64,000 nucleotides of DNA from Herbidospora cretacea (GTDB lineage: Bacteria; Actinomycetota; Actinomycetes; Streptosporangiales; Streptosporangiaceae), in NCBI RefSeq assembly GCF_001570605.1, contig NZ_BBXG01000006.1, positions 310,001 through 374,000 on the forward strand, given 5' to 3'. This document shows, in pieces, positions 8,122 through 15,792 of the stretch; within the stretch, counting starts at the first letter, position 1, and each line of letters begins with the position of its first letter. Both the position numbers and the translations under genes were made by a program. Under the pieces are notes generated by a model that saw only the letters and a program-made list of their open reading frames with translations, was not told the DNA's origin and did no database searches.

Positions 8122-9042
8122 ATGTCAGGGATTGAGGCCGGGATGCAGAACACCCCCGTTGCGGAAGAGCCGGGTCCGCCGCAGCCGCCCCAGGCGACCA
8201 AGGGCGCCACCATCGCCCTCAGCGTCGCCCTGGTCCTCGTGGTGATCATGTCGGGCGTGCTGGCCACGGTCGCGGTGCTGATGACCAACAACCAGGACTC
8301 CCCGCCGCTGACCCAGCCGGTCGTCACCAAGCTGGCGATGCCCATCCACTTCGCGCCGGTCGAGGCGTCGGGCGCCGCGCCCTGCCAGGCCGAGTCCGTG
8401 CCCGACGACGTCGGCACCACCTGCTACCAGCTCGAACCGGGCGTGACCCTGACGTCGGTGCAGAAGCTGGAGACCTTCACCGAGTCCGACGGCACCTACT
8501 CGATCCGCGTGGTGCTGTCCCCCGACAACCGCGCCCAGATCGCCGACCTGACCCGCGACACGGTCAAGCGGCTGCTCGCCATCGTCGTCGGCGACAAGGT
8601 CGTCTCGACGCCGAGGGTGGCCCAGGAGGTCACCCAGGACAGCCTGAGCATCGTCGGCGGCTTCACCAAGACCGAGGCCGACGCCTTCCTGGCCCGCCTC
8701 AAGGGCACCGGCGCGCCCCCGGCCCAGCCGCCGGCCACCCAGCCCACCGGCGACCCCGCCTCCGACCCCGCCGCCGACCCCGCCGCGACCCAGCCCGGCA
8801 CCGTCACCGACCCCAACCAGCCCCCGGCGGGCGGCGCGACCCAGCCCGGGACCCAGCCCGGGACCCAGGGCGGCACCCAGCCCGGCACTCAGGACGGCAC
8901 CACCACGCAGCGCTACGCGACCTGCGCGGCGGCCAGGGCGGCGGGCGCGGGCCCGTACACCAAGGGCGTCCACCCCCAGTACGACTGGTACGACGACCGC
9001 GACGGCGACAACATCGCCTGCGACCCCGACGACCTCAGCTAG
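8122..9042 (+). CDS. SecDF P1-like domain and Excalibur calcium-binding domain protein
   Basis: A 306-residue membrane-anchored protein. After a Pro-rich N-terminus comes one membrane segment (about residues 30-55, IALSVALVLVVIMSGVLATVAVL), then a region resembling the SecD/SecF P1 head subdomain (about 70-200, CYQLEPGVTLTSVQKL, with IADLTRDTVKRLLAIVVGDKVVSTPRV), then a low-complexity linker of TQPGTQ-type repeats (about 205-260), and a C-terminal Excalibur domain (DRDGDNIACDPDD with its two Cys). All likely lie outside the membrane. Starts at 8122 or 8143 (MQNTP) are both possible. It has no SecD membrane domain, so a role in secretion is not implied. The stop shares a CTAG with the convergent gene. 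Confidence 0.8.
   Translation: MSGIEAGMQNTPVAEEPGPPQPPQATKGATIALSVALVLVVIMSGVLATVAVLMTNNQDSPPLTQPVVTKLAMPIHFAPVEASGAAPCQAESVPDDVGTTCYQLEPGVTLTSVQKLETFTESDGTYSIRVVLSPDNRAQIADLTRDTVKRLLAIVVGDKVVSTPRVAQEVTQDSLSIVGGFTKTEADAFLARLKGTGAPPAQPPATQPTGDPASDPAADPAATQPGTVTDPNQPPAGGATQPGTQPGTQGGTQPGTQDGTTTQRYATCAAARAAGAGPYTKGVHPQYDWYDDRDGDNIACDPDDLS
8788..8903 (+). repeat. Minisatellite encoding TQPGTQ-type linker
   Basis: Degenerate in-frame copies of an ACCCAGCCCGGSAC unit encode the Thr/Gln/Pro/Gly linker in front of the Excalibur domain. Such repeats vary in length between strains by slippage. Confidence 0.6.
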
Positions 9043-11270
9043 ACGACCGTCAGGGCGATGTCGTCCGGCCGGATCGGCACCCGCGACAGCGGCAGCCCGG
9101 TCGCGTCGCGGACCGCCGCCGCGATGGCCGGGGTCGACGACAGGGTCGGCGGTTCGCCGGCGCCGCGCAGGCCGTAGGGCGCGTGGGGGTCGGCGTTCTC
9201 CAGGATCGACAGTCTCATGGGCGGCATGTCGAGGATGGTGGGGATCAGGTAGTCGGTGAACGACGGGTTGAGCACCTTGCCGTCACGCACCTGGATCTCC
9301 TCCATCAGCGCCAGCCCGAGCCCCTGGGCCGTCCCGCCGTGGATCTGGCCCTCCAGGGCGAGCGGGTTGAGGATCTTCCCCACGTCCTGCACGGCGGCCA
9401 GTTCGACCACCTTGACCAGGCCGAGCTCCACGTCGACGTCCACCACCGCCCGGTGCACGCACAGCGCCAGCTGCGTGTGGGAGTCGCCCTGCCCGGTGAT
9501 CGGGTCCATCGGATACGTCCTGCGGTGCCGGTATTCGCGGGTCTCCTCGACCGGCCCGTGGTCGGCCAGCACCTCGACGAGGCTCCTGCCGCCGGCGGTG
9601 AGCGCGTCGAGCCGTTCGCGCACCGCGACGCTCGCGGCCCGGACCGCGCCGCCGGTCACGTACGACTGCCGCGACGCCGACGACGACCCGGCCGACCCGA
9701 CCGTCGTGTCGGCGGGGACCACGGTCACCTGGTCGATACCGAGCTCCGCGAGCTCCGTCTGGGCGATCTGGGTCTTGACCATGATGAGGCCCTGCCCGAC
9801 CTCGGCCGCCGCCGTGTGCACCAGCACGTGGGGCTCCCCGCCGAGCAGCTCCACCCGCACCCGGGCGGTCGAGTAGTCGTCGAACCCCTCGGAGAAGCAG
9901 ATGTTCTTGATCCCGACGCCGTAGCCGACCCCGCGCCGGACCCCTTCGCCGTGGGTGGTCTGCGCCACGCCGCCCGGCAGCTCGCGCAGGTCCAGCGACG
10001 ACGGGCCGGGCATCGGCATCGCCTCCAGCTCCAGCAGCATCTCCGCCAGCGGCGCCGGGGTGTCGATCACCTGCCCGGTGGCCAGCAGCGACCCCTGCGA
10101 GACGGCGTTGCGGACGCGGATCTCGACGGGCGACAGCCCGCACGCCTCGGCCAGGCGGTCCATCTGCGACTCGTAGGCATAGCAGGCCTGCACCGCGCCG
10201 AACCCGCGCATCGCCCCGCAGGGCGGGTTGTTGGTGTACGTCCCGTAGGCGTCGATCTCGATGTTCGGCACCTCGTAGGGCCCGACGCCGAGCGAGGCGG
10301 CGTTCCCGACGACGGCGGGCGAACTGGAGGTGTACGCGCCCCCGTCGAGCACGATCTCGGCCTTGACGTAGACGAGCCTGCCCTCGCGGGTCGCGCCGTG
10401 CTCGTAGCGCATCCAGGCCGGGTGGCGGTGGACGTGCCCGAAGAACGACTCCTCGCGGCCGTAGACGAACTTGACCGGCTTGCCGGTCCGCAGCGCCAGC
10501 ATCGAGGCGTGGACCTGCATCGACAGGTCCTCGCGGGCCCCGAACGCGCCGCCGACCCCGGCCAGCGTCAGCCTGACCTTGTCCTTGGGCAGGTTCAGGC
10601 AGGGCGCGATCTGGTCCTGGTCGACGTGGAGCCACTGGGTGGCGATGAAGAGGTCGACGCCGCCGTCCTCGGCGGGGACCGCCAGGCCCGACTCGGGGCC
10701 GAGGAAGGCCTGGTCCTGCATGCCGACCTCGTATTCGCCGGTGACGACCACGTCGGCGGTGAAGGTCGAGCCGACCCTGACGGGCTGGTGCCTGACCAGG
10801 TTCCCGTGGACGCTCACCGGGGGCGCCGACAGGTCGAAGGCGGCCTTGCGCGGGTCGGTGACGGCCTCGCGGATCTCGTACCCGACCTCGATGAGGTCAG
10901 CGGCCCGGCGGGCCGTCTCCGGATGGTCGGCGGCCACCAGCGCGACCGGTTCGCCCTGGTAGCGGACCTGGTCGATGGCCAGGACCGGCTGGTCCTTGTG
11001 TTCGAGGCCGTAGAACTTCTCGCCGGGGACGTCCTCGTGGGTCAGCACCGCGTAGACGCCGGGGACCTTGAGGGCGGGGCCGATGTCGATCGAGGTGATC
11101 CACGCCGAGGGGTGGGGGCTGCGCAGGGTCGCGCCCCAGAGCATCCCGTCGAGCCACAGGTCGGAGGAGTAGGCGAACTCCCCGGTGACCTTCAACGTGC
11201 CGTCGGGGCGGAGCAGGCTCTGCCCGATTCCCTGTCCGACGCCCTGAGTGCGTCCCGTGGCGATGCTCAT
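9039..11270 (-). CDS. Xanthine dehydrogenase family, molybdopterin-binding subunit
   Basis: A 743-residue large subunit of a xanthine dehydrogenase/aldehyde oxidase family enzyme. It carries the family blocks: RPDGTLKVTGEFAYSSDLW at the N-terminus, GVGGAFGARED, the moco-binding CGAMRGFGAVQ and GQGLIMVKTQIAQ, and the catalytic Glu in YGLRGAGEPPTLSS near the C-terminus. It hydroxylates purine-like or aldehyde substrates and normally needs 2Fe-2S and FAD partners; neither is in this window. The ATG at 11270 starts at the conserved family N-terminus; an in-frame ATG at 11360 would add 30 unrelated residues. Divergent from a PucR regulator, which supports purine or nitrogen catabolism. Confidence 0.88.
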   Translation of the reverse strand: MSIATGRTQGVGQGIGQSLLRPDGTLKVTGEFAYSSDLWLDGMLWGATLRSPHPSAWITSIDIGPALKVPGVYAVLTHEDVPGEKFYGLEHKDQPVLAIDQVRYQGEPVALVAADHPETARRAADLIEVGYEIREAVTDPRKAAFDLSAPPVSVHGNLVRHQPVRVGSTFTADVVVTGEYEVGMQDQAFLGPESGLAVPAEDGGVDLFIATQWLHVDQDQIAPCLNLPKDKVRLTLAGVGGAFGAREDLSMQVHASMLALRTGKPVKFVYGREESFFGHVHRHPAWMRYEHGATREGRLVYVKAEIVLDGGAYTSSSPAVVGNAASLGVGPYEVPNIEIDAYGTYTNNPPCGAMRGFGAVQACYAYESQMDRLAEACGLSPVEIRVRNAVSQGSLLATGQVIDTPAPLAEMLLELEAMPMPGPSSLDLRELPGGVAQTTHGEGVRRGVGYGVGIKNICFSEGFDDYSTARVRVELLGGEPHVLVHTAAAEVGQGLIMVKTQIAQTELAELGIDQVTVVPADTTVGSAGSSSASRQSYVTGGAVRAASVAVRERLDALTAGGRSLVEVLADHGPVEETREYRHRRTYPMDPITGQGDSHTQLALCVHRAVVDVDVELGLVKVVELAAVQDVGKILNPLALEGQIHGGTAQGLGLALMEEIQVRDGKVLNPSFTDYLIPTILDMPPMRLSILENADPHAPYGLRGAGEPPTLSSTPAIAAAVRDATGLPLSRVPIRPDDIALTVV

Positions 11271-11377
11271 AAACGTCCAGTAGACCAACCTCGGGCTCCG
11301 GCTCCTATTGGCTGACCGATGAAACGCCGGGGCCGTCGGGGACGGCGGTTGTAGATTCATCCAAATAGGGTGGGGTT

Positions 11378-12847
11378 GTGCAGATAAGTGAGCTGCTGGC
11401 CCATGAGACGCTGCGGCTCCTCCTCCTGACCGGCGAACCGGTCGGTGAGATCACCGGCGTCGTCGTGACCGACCTGCCCAAACCCGGCCGCTACCTGAAC
11501 GGCGGCGAACTGGTGCTGACCGGGATGATGTGGCGGCACGGCCCGGCCGACTCGGCGGTCTTCGTCGACTATCTGGTCCGGGCGGGCGTCACCGCCCTCG
11601 CCGCCGGCGACGCCCGGCTCGGCCACGTCCCCGACGACCTCGTCGCGGCCTGCCGGGAGCGGGGCCTGGCCCTGCTGGAGGTCCCGATAGAGGTCTCGTT
11701 CGGCGCGATCATCGACGTCGTCGACCGGGTCCTGCTCGGCGAGCAGCGCCTCGCCCTCGGCCGCCACCGCCGCATCTTCACCGCCGTGGCCGAGGGAGCG
11801 GGCCTGCCCGAACTGTTCGCCATGGCCCGCGACGAGCTCGGCGTGACCGGCGGCGTGGTCTCCGCGACCGGCAGGGTCATCGCCGGAGAGGTCCCCGACG
11901 CCTCCCGGATGGCCGCCGAGTTCCTCCGCGCCGTCCGCCTGCCCCACGTGACCGCCGACCCCTGCACGATCTTCACCGTCGACCGCAGCCACCGCGTCGC
12001 CGGCTGGGCGCTGGTCCTCGACGGCGAGGTCAACCCCGAGATCGGCTACGAACTGGCGTCGTGCGTCGCCCTCGAACGCACCCGCGCCGAGGAGGGCCGC
12101 CGGGTCGAACGCCGCCTCCTGGAGCAGCTCCTCGGCCTGGCCGGCAGCGCCGACCTGCCGGAACTGTCGGCCCTCATGCGCACCTGCGGCCTCGACGTGG
12201 CCGCGCCCTACGCGATCGTCGCCGCCACCGCGCTCCGCTCGGCCGCCTCCGACGGCCCCGACGCCGCCACTTTGGGCGGCCTGGTCCTGGAGGAGATGCT
12301 CGACCGCTCGGTCGTCGCGGTCGCCGCCGCCGACGCCGGGCTGGCCCTGGTGCCGCTGCGTGACTCGGTCGGCGCGCTGGCCGGACTGCTGAAGGCCCGC
12401 CTCTCGTCGCTGGCCGCCCCCGGCATCCGGCTCTCCCTCGGTCTCAGCGCCGCCCTGACCGGCCCCGCCGCGATCCGGGGCGGCCTGGAGGAGGCCGGAT
12501 ACGCCCGCCGCCTAGCCGACGGCCGGGGTGGCGGCCTGGTCACCAGCGACGAGATCTACACCCACGCATTGTTGCTGGCTACGGTGCCCGACGACATCCG
12601 GCGGGGGTTCGCCGCCCGCCTGCTCGACCCCCTGTTCGCCTACGACCGCAAACACCAGGCCGACCTGGTCAGAACCCTGTCGACCTTCCTCGACTGTGCA
12701 GGATCGTGGAACGTCTGTGCCGAACGGCTGCACGTGCACGTGAACACGGTTCGCTATCGCATCAAACGCGTGGAAGAGCTGACCGGCAGAAACCTGACCG
12801 CGATGGCCGATCGGGTCGACCTTTATCTGGCCCTCCGGGCGTCATGA
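11378..12847 (+). CDS. PucR family transcriptional regulator
   Basis: A 489-residue regulator with an N-terminal PucR purine-catabolism domain (about 1-125; LAHETLRLLLL, LNGGELVLTGMMW), a central GGDEF-like fold region (about 290-390), and the C-terminal PucR helix-turn-helix (about 425-485; WNVCAERLHVHVNTVRYRIKRVEELTGR). PucR proteins sense purines or nitrogen state and control adjacent catabolic genes; here the divergent molybdenum hydroxylase is the likely target. The GTG start lies 108 bases from the start of that gene, leaving a shared promoter region. The protein is full length for the family. Confidence 0.9.
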   Translation: MQISELLAHETLRLLLLTGEPVGEITGVVVTDLPKPGRYLNGGELVLTGMMWRHGPADSAVFVDYLVRAGVTALAAGDARLGHVPDDLVAACRERGLALLEVPIEVSFGAIIDVVDRVLLGEQRLALGRHRRIFTAVAEGAGLPELFAMARDELGVTGGVVSATGRVIAGEVPDASRMAAEFLRAVRLPHVTADPCTIFTVDRSHRVAGWALVLDGEVNPEIGYELASCVALERTRAEEGRRVERRLLEQLLGLAGSADLPELSALMRTCGLDVAAPYAIVAATALRSAASDGPDAATLGGLVLEEMLDRSVVAVAAADAGLALVPLRDSVGALAGLLKARLSSLAAPGIRLSLGLSAALTGPAAIRGGLEEAGYARRLADGRGGGLVTSDEIYTHALLLATVPDDIRRGFAARLLDPLFAYDRKHQADLVRTLSTFLDCAGSWNVCAERLHVHVNTVRYRIKRVEELTGRNLTAMADRVDLYLALRAS

Positions 12848-12850
12848 ATT

Positions 12851-13291
12851 TCAGCGGCCGCACAGAATTCCGCCGTCCTCGGGAGGTTCGCAAAAAGCGG
12901 CGGCGATGAAGACGTCGACCGTCCCGGGGCCGGAAGCGGAGATTGACGTGTAAGCGTGAGCGCCGCTTATTCTCCGTTTGAAACACATATCGCCTGATGC
13001 CATTCCGGTGACTCGCGACCACCCATTCTTCAGCGGCCGATCGGCGTAATAATCGGCCGCGCCGCTCTTGTCCCGAGTGACGCTGTAGCCGGCGCCGGCA
13101 TAGCTGTGGAGATCATCGGTGTCACAGCCCGAATACCGGCCGGTCGGTCGCAGATTCGCGGGGGGCGTCGTGAATATGTCGTCGGCGGCGACGACGCCGG
13201 GCAGCCGTCGCCCGACATGAGCAGAGAATCCAGCCGGACTGCCATGCGACGGCCGGCACTCCCAGCACGACGGCGGTCGCCGAACGCTCAC
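12851..13291 (-). CDS. Hypothetical secreted-like protein, possibly frameshifted
   Basis: A 146-residue frame that I cannot assign. The C-terminal 105 residues (from about AADDIFTTPPANLRP) read like a real small Cys-containing domain (SGCDTDDLHSYAGAGYSVTRD, GDMCFKRR, AAAFCEPPEDGGILCGR). The GTG at 13291 has a good ribosome site (GGAG, 6 bases). The first 40 residues look unlike protein (Arg/Pro/Ser), while the next frame over the same DNA encodes a hydrophobic signal-like run (AVVLGVPAVAWQSGWILCSC). This suggests one frame change near 13270 and another near 13200, so the gene may be a pseudogene or the sequence may hold an error. Third-position GC is lower than in neighbours. Confidence 0.4.
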   Translation of the reverse strand: MSVRRPPSCWECRPSHGSPAGFSAHVGRRLPGVVAADDIFTTPPANLRPTGRYSGCDTDDLHSYAGAGYSVTRDKSGAADYYADRPLKNGWSRVTGMASGDMCFKRRISGAHAYTSISASGPGTVDVFIAAAFCEPPEDGGILCGR

Positions 13292-13650
13292 CTGTATCTC
13301 CGGCCTCAGTGGTTTTCCGATGCACGTGCATCCGTGCTGCCCATCTGGCCGAGCGCCCAGCTCGAAGGCCGCGGCCCGGCGTGCACCCGGGTTGTGGACC
13401 TGGCTTCAGTGCGATGGCCGATCGCGACTTGACCCGGGATTCGTCGCTGCCACGCTGCGTGTCCGCTGCGCTGCGCTCGGCGAGAAACAGCAGGTGAAAC
13501 AGAAAGAAATCGCGGCACAGGTGCGTGCCGCGATTCCGGGGTTCGTGCTGTGGCCGGGGGTCCGGTCCCGGTGCCTGGGGCCGGTGGGGGAGGCTCACAT
13601 GGGGTTCACACTAGGAAACTTCTCTTGACTTTCCTGACTCACGTAACGAG
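13292..13650. other. Gene-poor stretch
   Basis: About 360 bases in which I see no convincing gene on either strand. Base composition is more mixed than in the flanks. It holds the leftward terminator at 13501-13532 and an inverted repeat at 13634-13654. Confidence 0.5.
13501..13532 (-). terminator. Rho-independent-like terminator for leftward transcription
   Basis: Read on the minus strand, an 8-bp stem (CGCGGCAC / GTGCCGCG, 6-base loop) is followed by ATTTCTTTCT. This is a better U tract than most in the window. It would end a transcript from the small peptide gene at 13651-13779. Confidence 0.65.
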
Positions 13651-13654
13651 TCAG
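13634..13654. repeat. Inverted repeat over the stop codon of the small peptide gene
   Basis: CTGACTC and GAGTCAG arms (7 bp) with a 7-base loop span the TGA of the peptide gene. It could stabilise the mRNA end or bind a dimeric regulator. Confidence 0.4.
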
Positions 13655-13779
13655 CAGCATTCGATGCTGTAAGTCCGCAAGGGGGACGAACTGGCGCTTG
13701 CGGCCGTAGCATTGACCCCTGCGGCGGTGATCGTCGCGATAAGGGTCGTGAAGGCAATCATGATCAGGCGGCGTCGCAC
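13651..13779 (-). CDS. Small secreted Cys-Cys peptide, candidate signalling pro-peptide
   Basis: A 42-residue gene too short for most gene callers. The GTG start has a ribosome site GGGAG with 7-base spacing. The product starts MRRRLIMIAFTTLIATITAAG, a clear signal peptide (three Arg, about 18 hydrophobic residues), followed by AxA-type cleavage options (NATAA or ASA) and a short tail ending SSSPLRTYSIECC. It is followed by a U-tract hairpin at 13501-13532. Its start codon lies only 50 bp from the divergent start of an HTH-TPR regulator. The layout (exported mini-protein with a C-terminal peptide beside a TPR regulator) resembles RRNPP pheromone pairs. A small non-signalling secreted peptide is the alternative; no homolog is known to me. 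Confidence 0.6.
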   Translation of the reverse strand: MRRRLIMIAFTTLIATITAAGVNATAASASSSPLRTYSIECC

Positions 13780-13829
13780 GGTGGGGCTCCCGTCGGGTTA
13801 AGAGGTCCTTCATCTTTCAGGGGGTGCTG

Positions 13830-15119
13830 GTGACCGGTCAAGATCTAGTGGGTCAGCGCATCAAGACCATCCGCCGACAGCGGGGGCTCTCTCAAGCGCA
13901 ACTCGCACATCCTGAGCTGTCCGACAGCTATGTTTCCCTAATTGAGAGCGGTAAGCGTACTCCTACTCCGGCAGTTCTGGAGCTCCTGGCCCAGAAACTC
14001 GACTGTTCGCTGACATATCTCGTCAATGGGGTTACCGCCGAACAGATGGACGAGATCGAGGTCGGGCTGCGATTCGCCCGTCTCGCGCTGGAGAACGGCG
14101 AGGCGCAGGAAGCCCGCCGCCGCTACACCGAACTCCTCACCGACACCAGCCTCACCGGCCTGGCCCAGCTCCGCCAGGAGGCCGAATACGGCTGCGCCCT
14201 GGCGACCGAGGCGTGCGGCGACCGGGCCGAGGCGATCCGCCTGCTGAAGGGCCTGCGCGCCGACACCGAGCGCCCGATGTCGGTCGAGTGGCAGGTGGCC
14301 GTCGCGGTCGCGCTCTGCCGCTGCCACCGCGACGAGGGCGAGCTCGGCGAGGCCGTCCGCGTCGGCGAGGCGCTGCTCGGCGGCACCACCCGCCCGGCCT
14401 GGACCGACGCCCTGATCGAGCTCGGCTCGACCCTGCTCTCGGTCTACCGCACCCGCGGCGACCTGCTGCGCGCCCGCCACTTCGCGGCGGAGCTGCTGTC
14501 GGCCGCCGAACTGCTCGGCACCCCCCGCGCCATCGTGGCCGCGTCGTGGAACGCCGCGTTCGTCGCCCAGGAGACCGGCCGGGGCGAGGAGGGCATGAGC
14601 CTCCTCGAGCGCGCCATGGCCATCCACTCCGAGAACGGCGACCACCGCAACCTGGCCCGCCTGCGCGTGGCCTACGCGACCATGATCGTCCGCACCCGCG
14701 CCAGCGACGTCGAGGCCGCCCGCGACCTGCTGATCCGCGCCCAGCGCGAGATGGGCGAGTCGTCGGCCTCGGTCCTCGACAAGGCCCGCTGCCAGATCGA
14801 GCTGGGCCGCACCGAACTGGCGCTCGGCAACCCCCGCCAGGCGGTCGAGAACACCCGCGCCGCCGACGAGATGCTCCGCGAGTCCCGGGGCGAACACTGG
14901 GCCGACGCCAACCTGGTCCAGGGCCAGGCCCTGCTGATCCTCCACGAGGACGAGGAGGCCGCCGTCGCCCTCGGCCACGCCACCGAGGCCTTCGACCCGG
15001 CCCCGATGCGCCGCTGGGCCCAGAGCTGGATGACCGTCGCCGAGGCCTACGACCGCCTCCACGACCACGAGCAGAGCATCATCGCCGCCCAGAAGGCCCT
15101 GGCCTGCGTCGGGCTCTGA
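13830..15119 (+). CDS. HTH (XRE) domain regulator with TPR repeats
   Basis: A 429-residue regulator. Residues about 1-68 form an XRE/Cro helix-turn-helix (LVGQRIKTIRRQRGLSQAQLA, SYVSLIESGKRTPT). The remaining about 350 residues are helical repeats of TPR type (for example ENGEAQEARRRYTELL, GDRAEAIRLLKGL, GELGEAVRVGEALL, NPRQAVENTRAADEML). The HTH-TPR architecture is that of RRNPP-type peptide receptors and of several actinomycete regulators of development. The GTG at 13830 has AGGGGG upstream; an in-frame GTG at 13824 overlaps that site. No membrane segment is present. The divergent small secreted peptide gene is the natural candidate for ligand and target. The first 65 codons are less GC-biased than the rest. 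Confidence 0.85.
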   Translation: MTGQDLVGQRIKTIRRQRGLSQAQLAHPELSDSYVSLIESGKRTPTPAVLELLAQKLDCSLTYLVNGVTAEQMDEIEVGLRFARLALENGEAQEARRRYTELLTDTSLTGLAQLRQEAEYGCALATEACGDRAEAIRLLKGLRADTERPMSVEWQVAVAVALCRCHRDEGELGEAVRVGEALLGGTTRPAWTDALIELGSTLLSVYRTRGDLLRARHFAAELLSAAELLGTPRAIVAASWNAAFVAQETGRGEEGMSLLERAMAIHSENGDHRNLARLRVAYATMIVRTRASDVEAARDLLIRAQREMGESSASVLDKARCQIELGRTELALGNPRQAVENTRAADEMLRESRGEHWADANLVQGQALLILHEDEEAAVALGHATEAFDPAPMRRWAQSWMTVAEAYDRLHDHEQSIIAAQKALACVGL

Positions 15120-15234
15120 ACGACGGGACGCCACGGCGAGGACCGGGATTCCCCGGTTCTCGCCGTGTGCGTCTTCCGGGGGATCGCGACCTCATGGTGG
15201 GACCACGGCCCCGCGTCGGTAGCCTTAGGGCGCC

Positions 15235-15792
15235 ATGAAGAGTTCACCGATCGTCGCCGTTCTGGCCGTCGTCGCGGCCCTTCTTCTCCCCGCCGCCCCG
15301 GCCGCCGCGCACACCTCCCTGCGCGGGAGTGATCCCGCGGAGAACGCGCAGGTCGCCGTGCTGTCCAAGATGACGCTCGAGTTCACCGAGTCGGTGCGGT
15401 TCCCGGCCGTCGTGCTGACCGGGCCCGACGGCGAGCGCTACGAGAACGGGAAGCCGAGGGTGGAGGGCCGCAAGGTCATCCAGGACGTCGGTCCCGCCCA
15501 GGCGCTGCCCTCCGGAACGTTCACGATCGCCTACCGGGTCGTCTCCAAGGACGGGCACCCCGTCGAGGGGGAGATCCCCTTCACCTACGCCCCGGTGGAC
15601 ACGCCCAAGGCCGGGTCCGCCGAACCGTCGACCGCCCAGCCTGCCCTCGCGCAGGCGGCGGCGCCTTCGGAGAACCCGGCCGGGAAGACCGGCGATGACG
15701 ACCGGCAGATCCCCGCGTGGATCTGGGTGGTCGTCTTCGGGATCGCCGGGATCGGGATCGGCATGGCCTTCAGCATGCGCAAGAAGCCCTGA
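15235..15792 (+). CDS. copC: CopC/YobA copper-resistance domain protein
   Basis: A 185-residue secreted, membrane-anchored copper protein. It has a signal peptide cleaved after PAAPAAA, so that the mature protein starts at the copper-ligand His (HTSLRGSDPAEN). The second CopC signature SKDGHPVEGEIPFTY holds the other His. A Ala/Pro-rich linker leads to a C-terminal membrane helix (WIWVVVFGIAGIGIGMAFSM) and a basic tail, the usual actinobacterial form. The TGA overlaps the ATG of the CopD-CtaG gene by one base, so both are co-translated. Likely role: binding copper outside the membrane and handing it to CopD/CtaG for import or oxidase assembly. Confidence 0.92.
   Translation: MKSSPIVAVLAVVAALLLPAAPAAAHTSLRGSDPAENAQVAVLSKMTLEFTESVRFPAVVLTGPDGERYENGKPRVEGRKVIQDVGPAQALPSGTFTIAYRVVSKDGHPVEGEIPFTYAPVDTPKAGSAEPSTAQPALAQAAAPSENPAGKTGDDDRQIPAWIWVVVFGIAGIGIGMAFSMRKKP

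Noticed and set aside
9183-11315. 710-codon rightward open frame
   Set aside because: Antisense shadow of the molybdenum hydroxylase subunit, whose family motifs are unambiguous on the minus strand.
13494-13628. Short rightward frame starting GTG (KQKEIAAQVRAAIPGF...)
   Set aside because: No ribosome site, and it runs through the leftward terminator hairpin and the 3' flank of the peptide gene; the N-terminus is plausible by eye but support is too thin.
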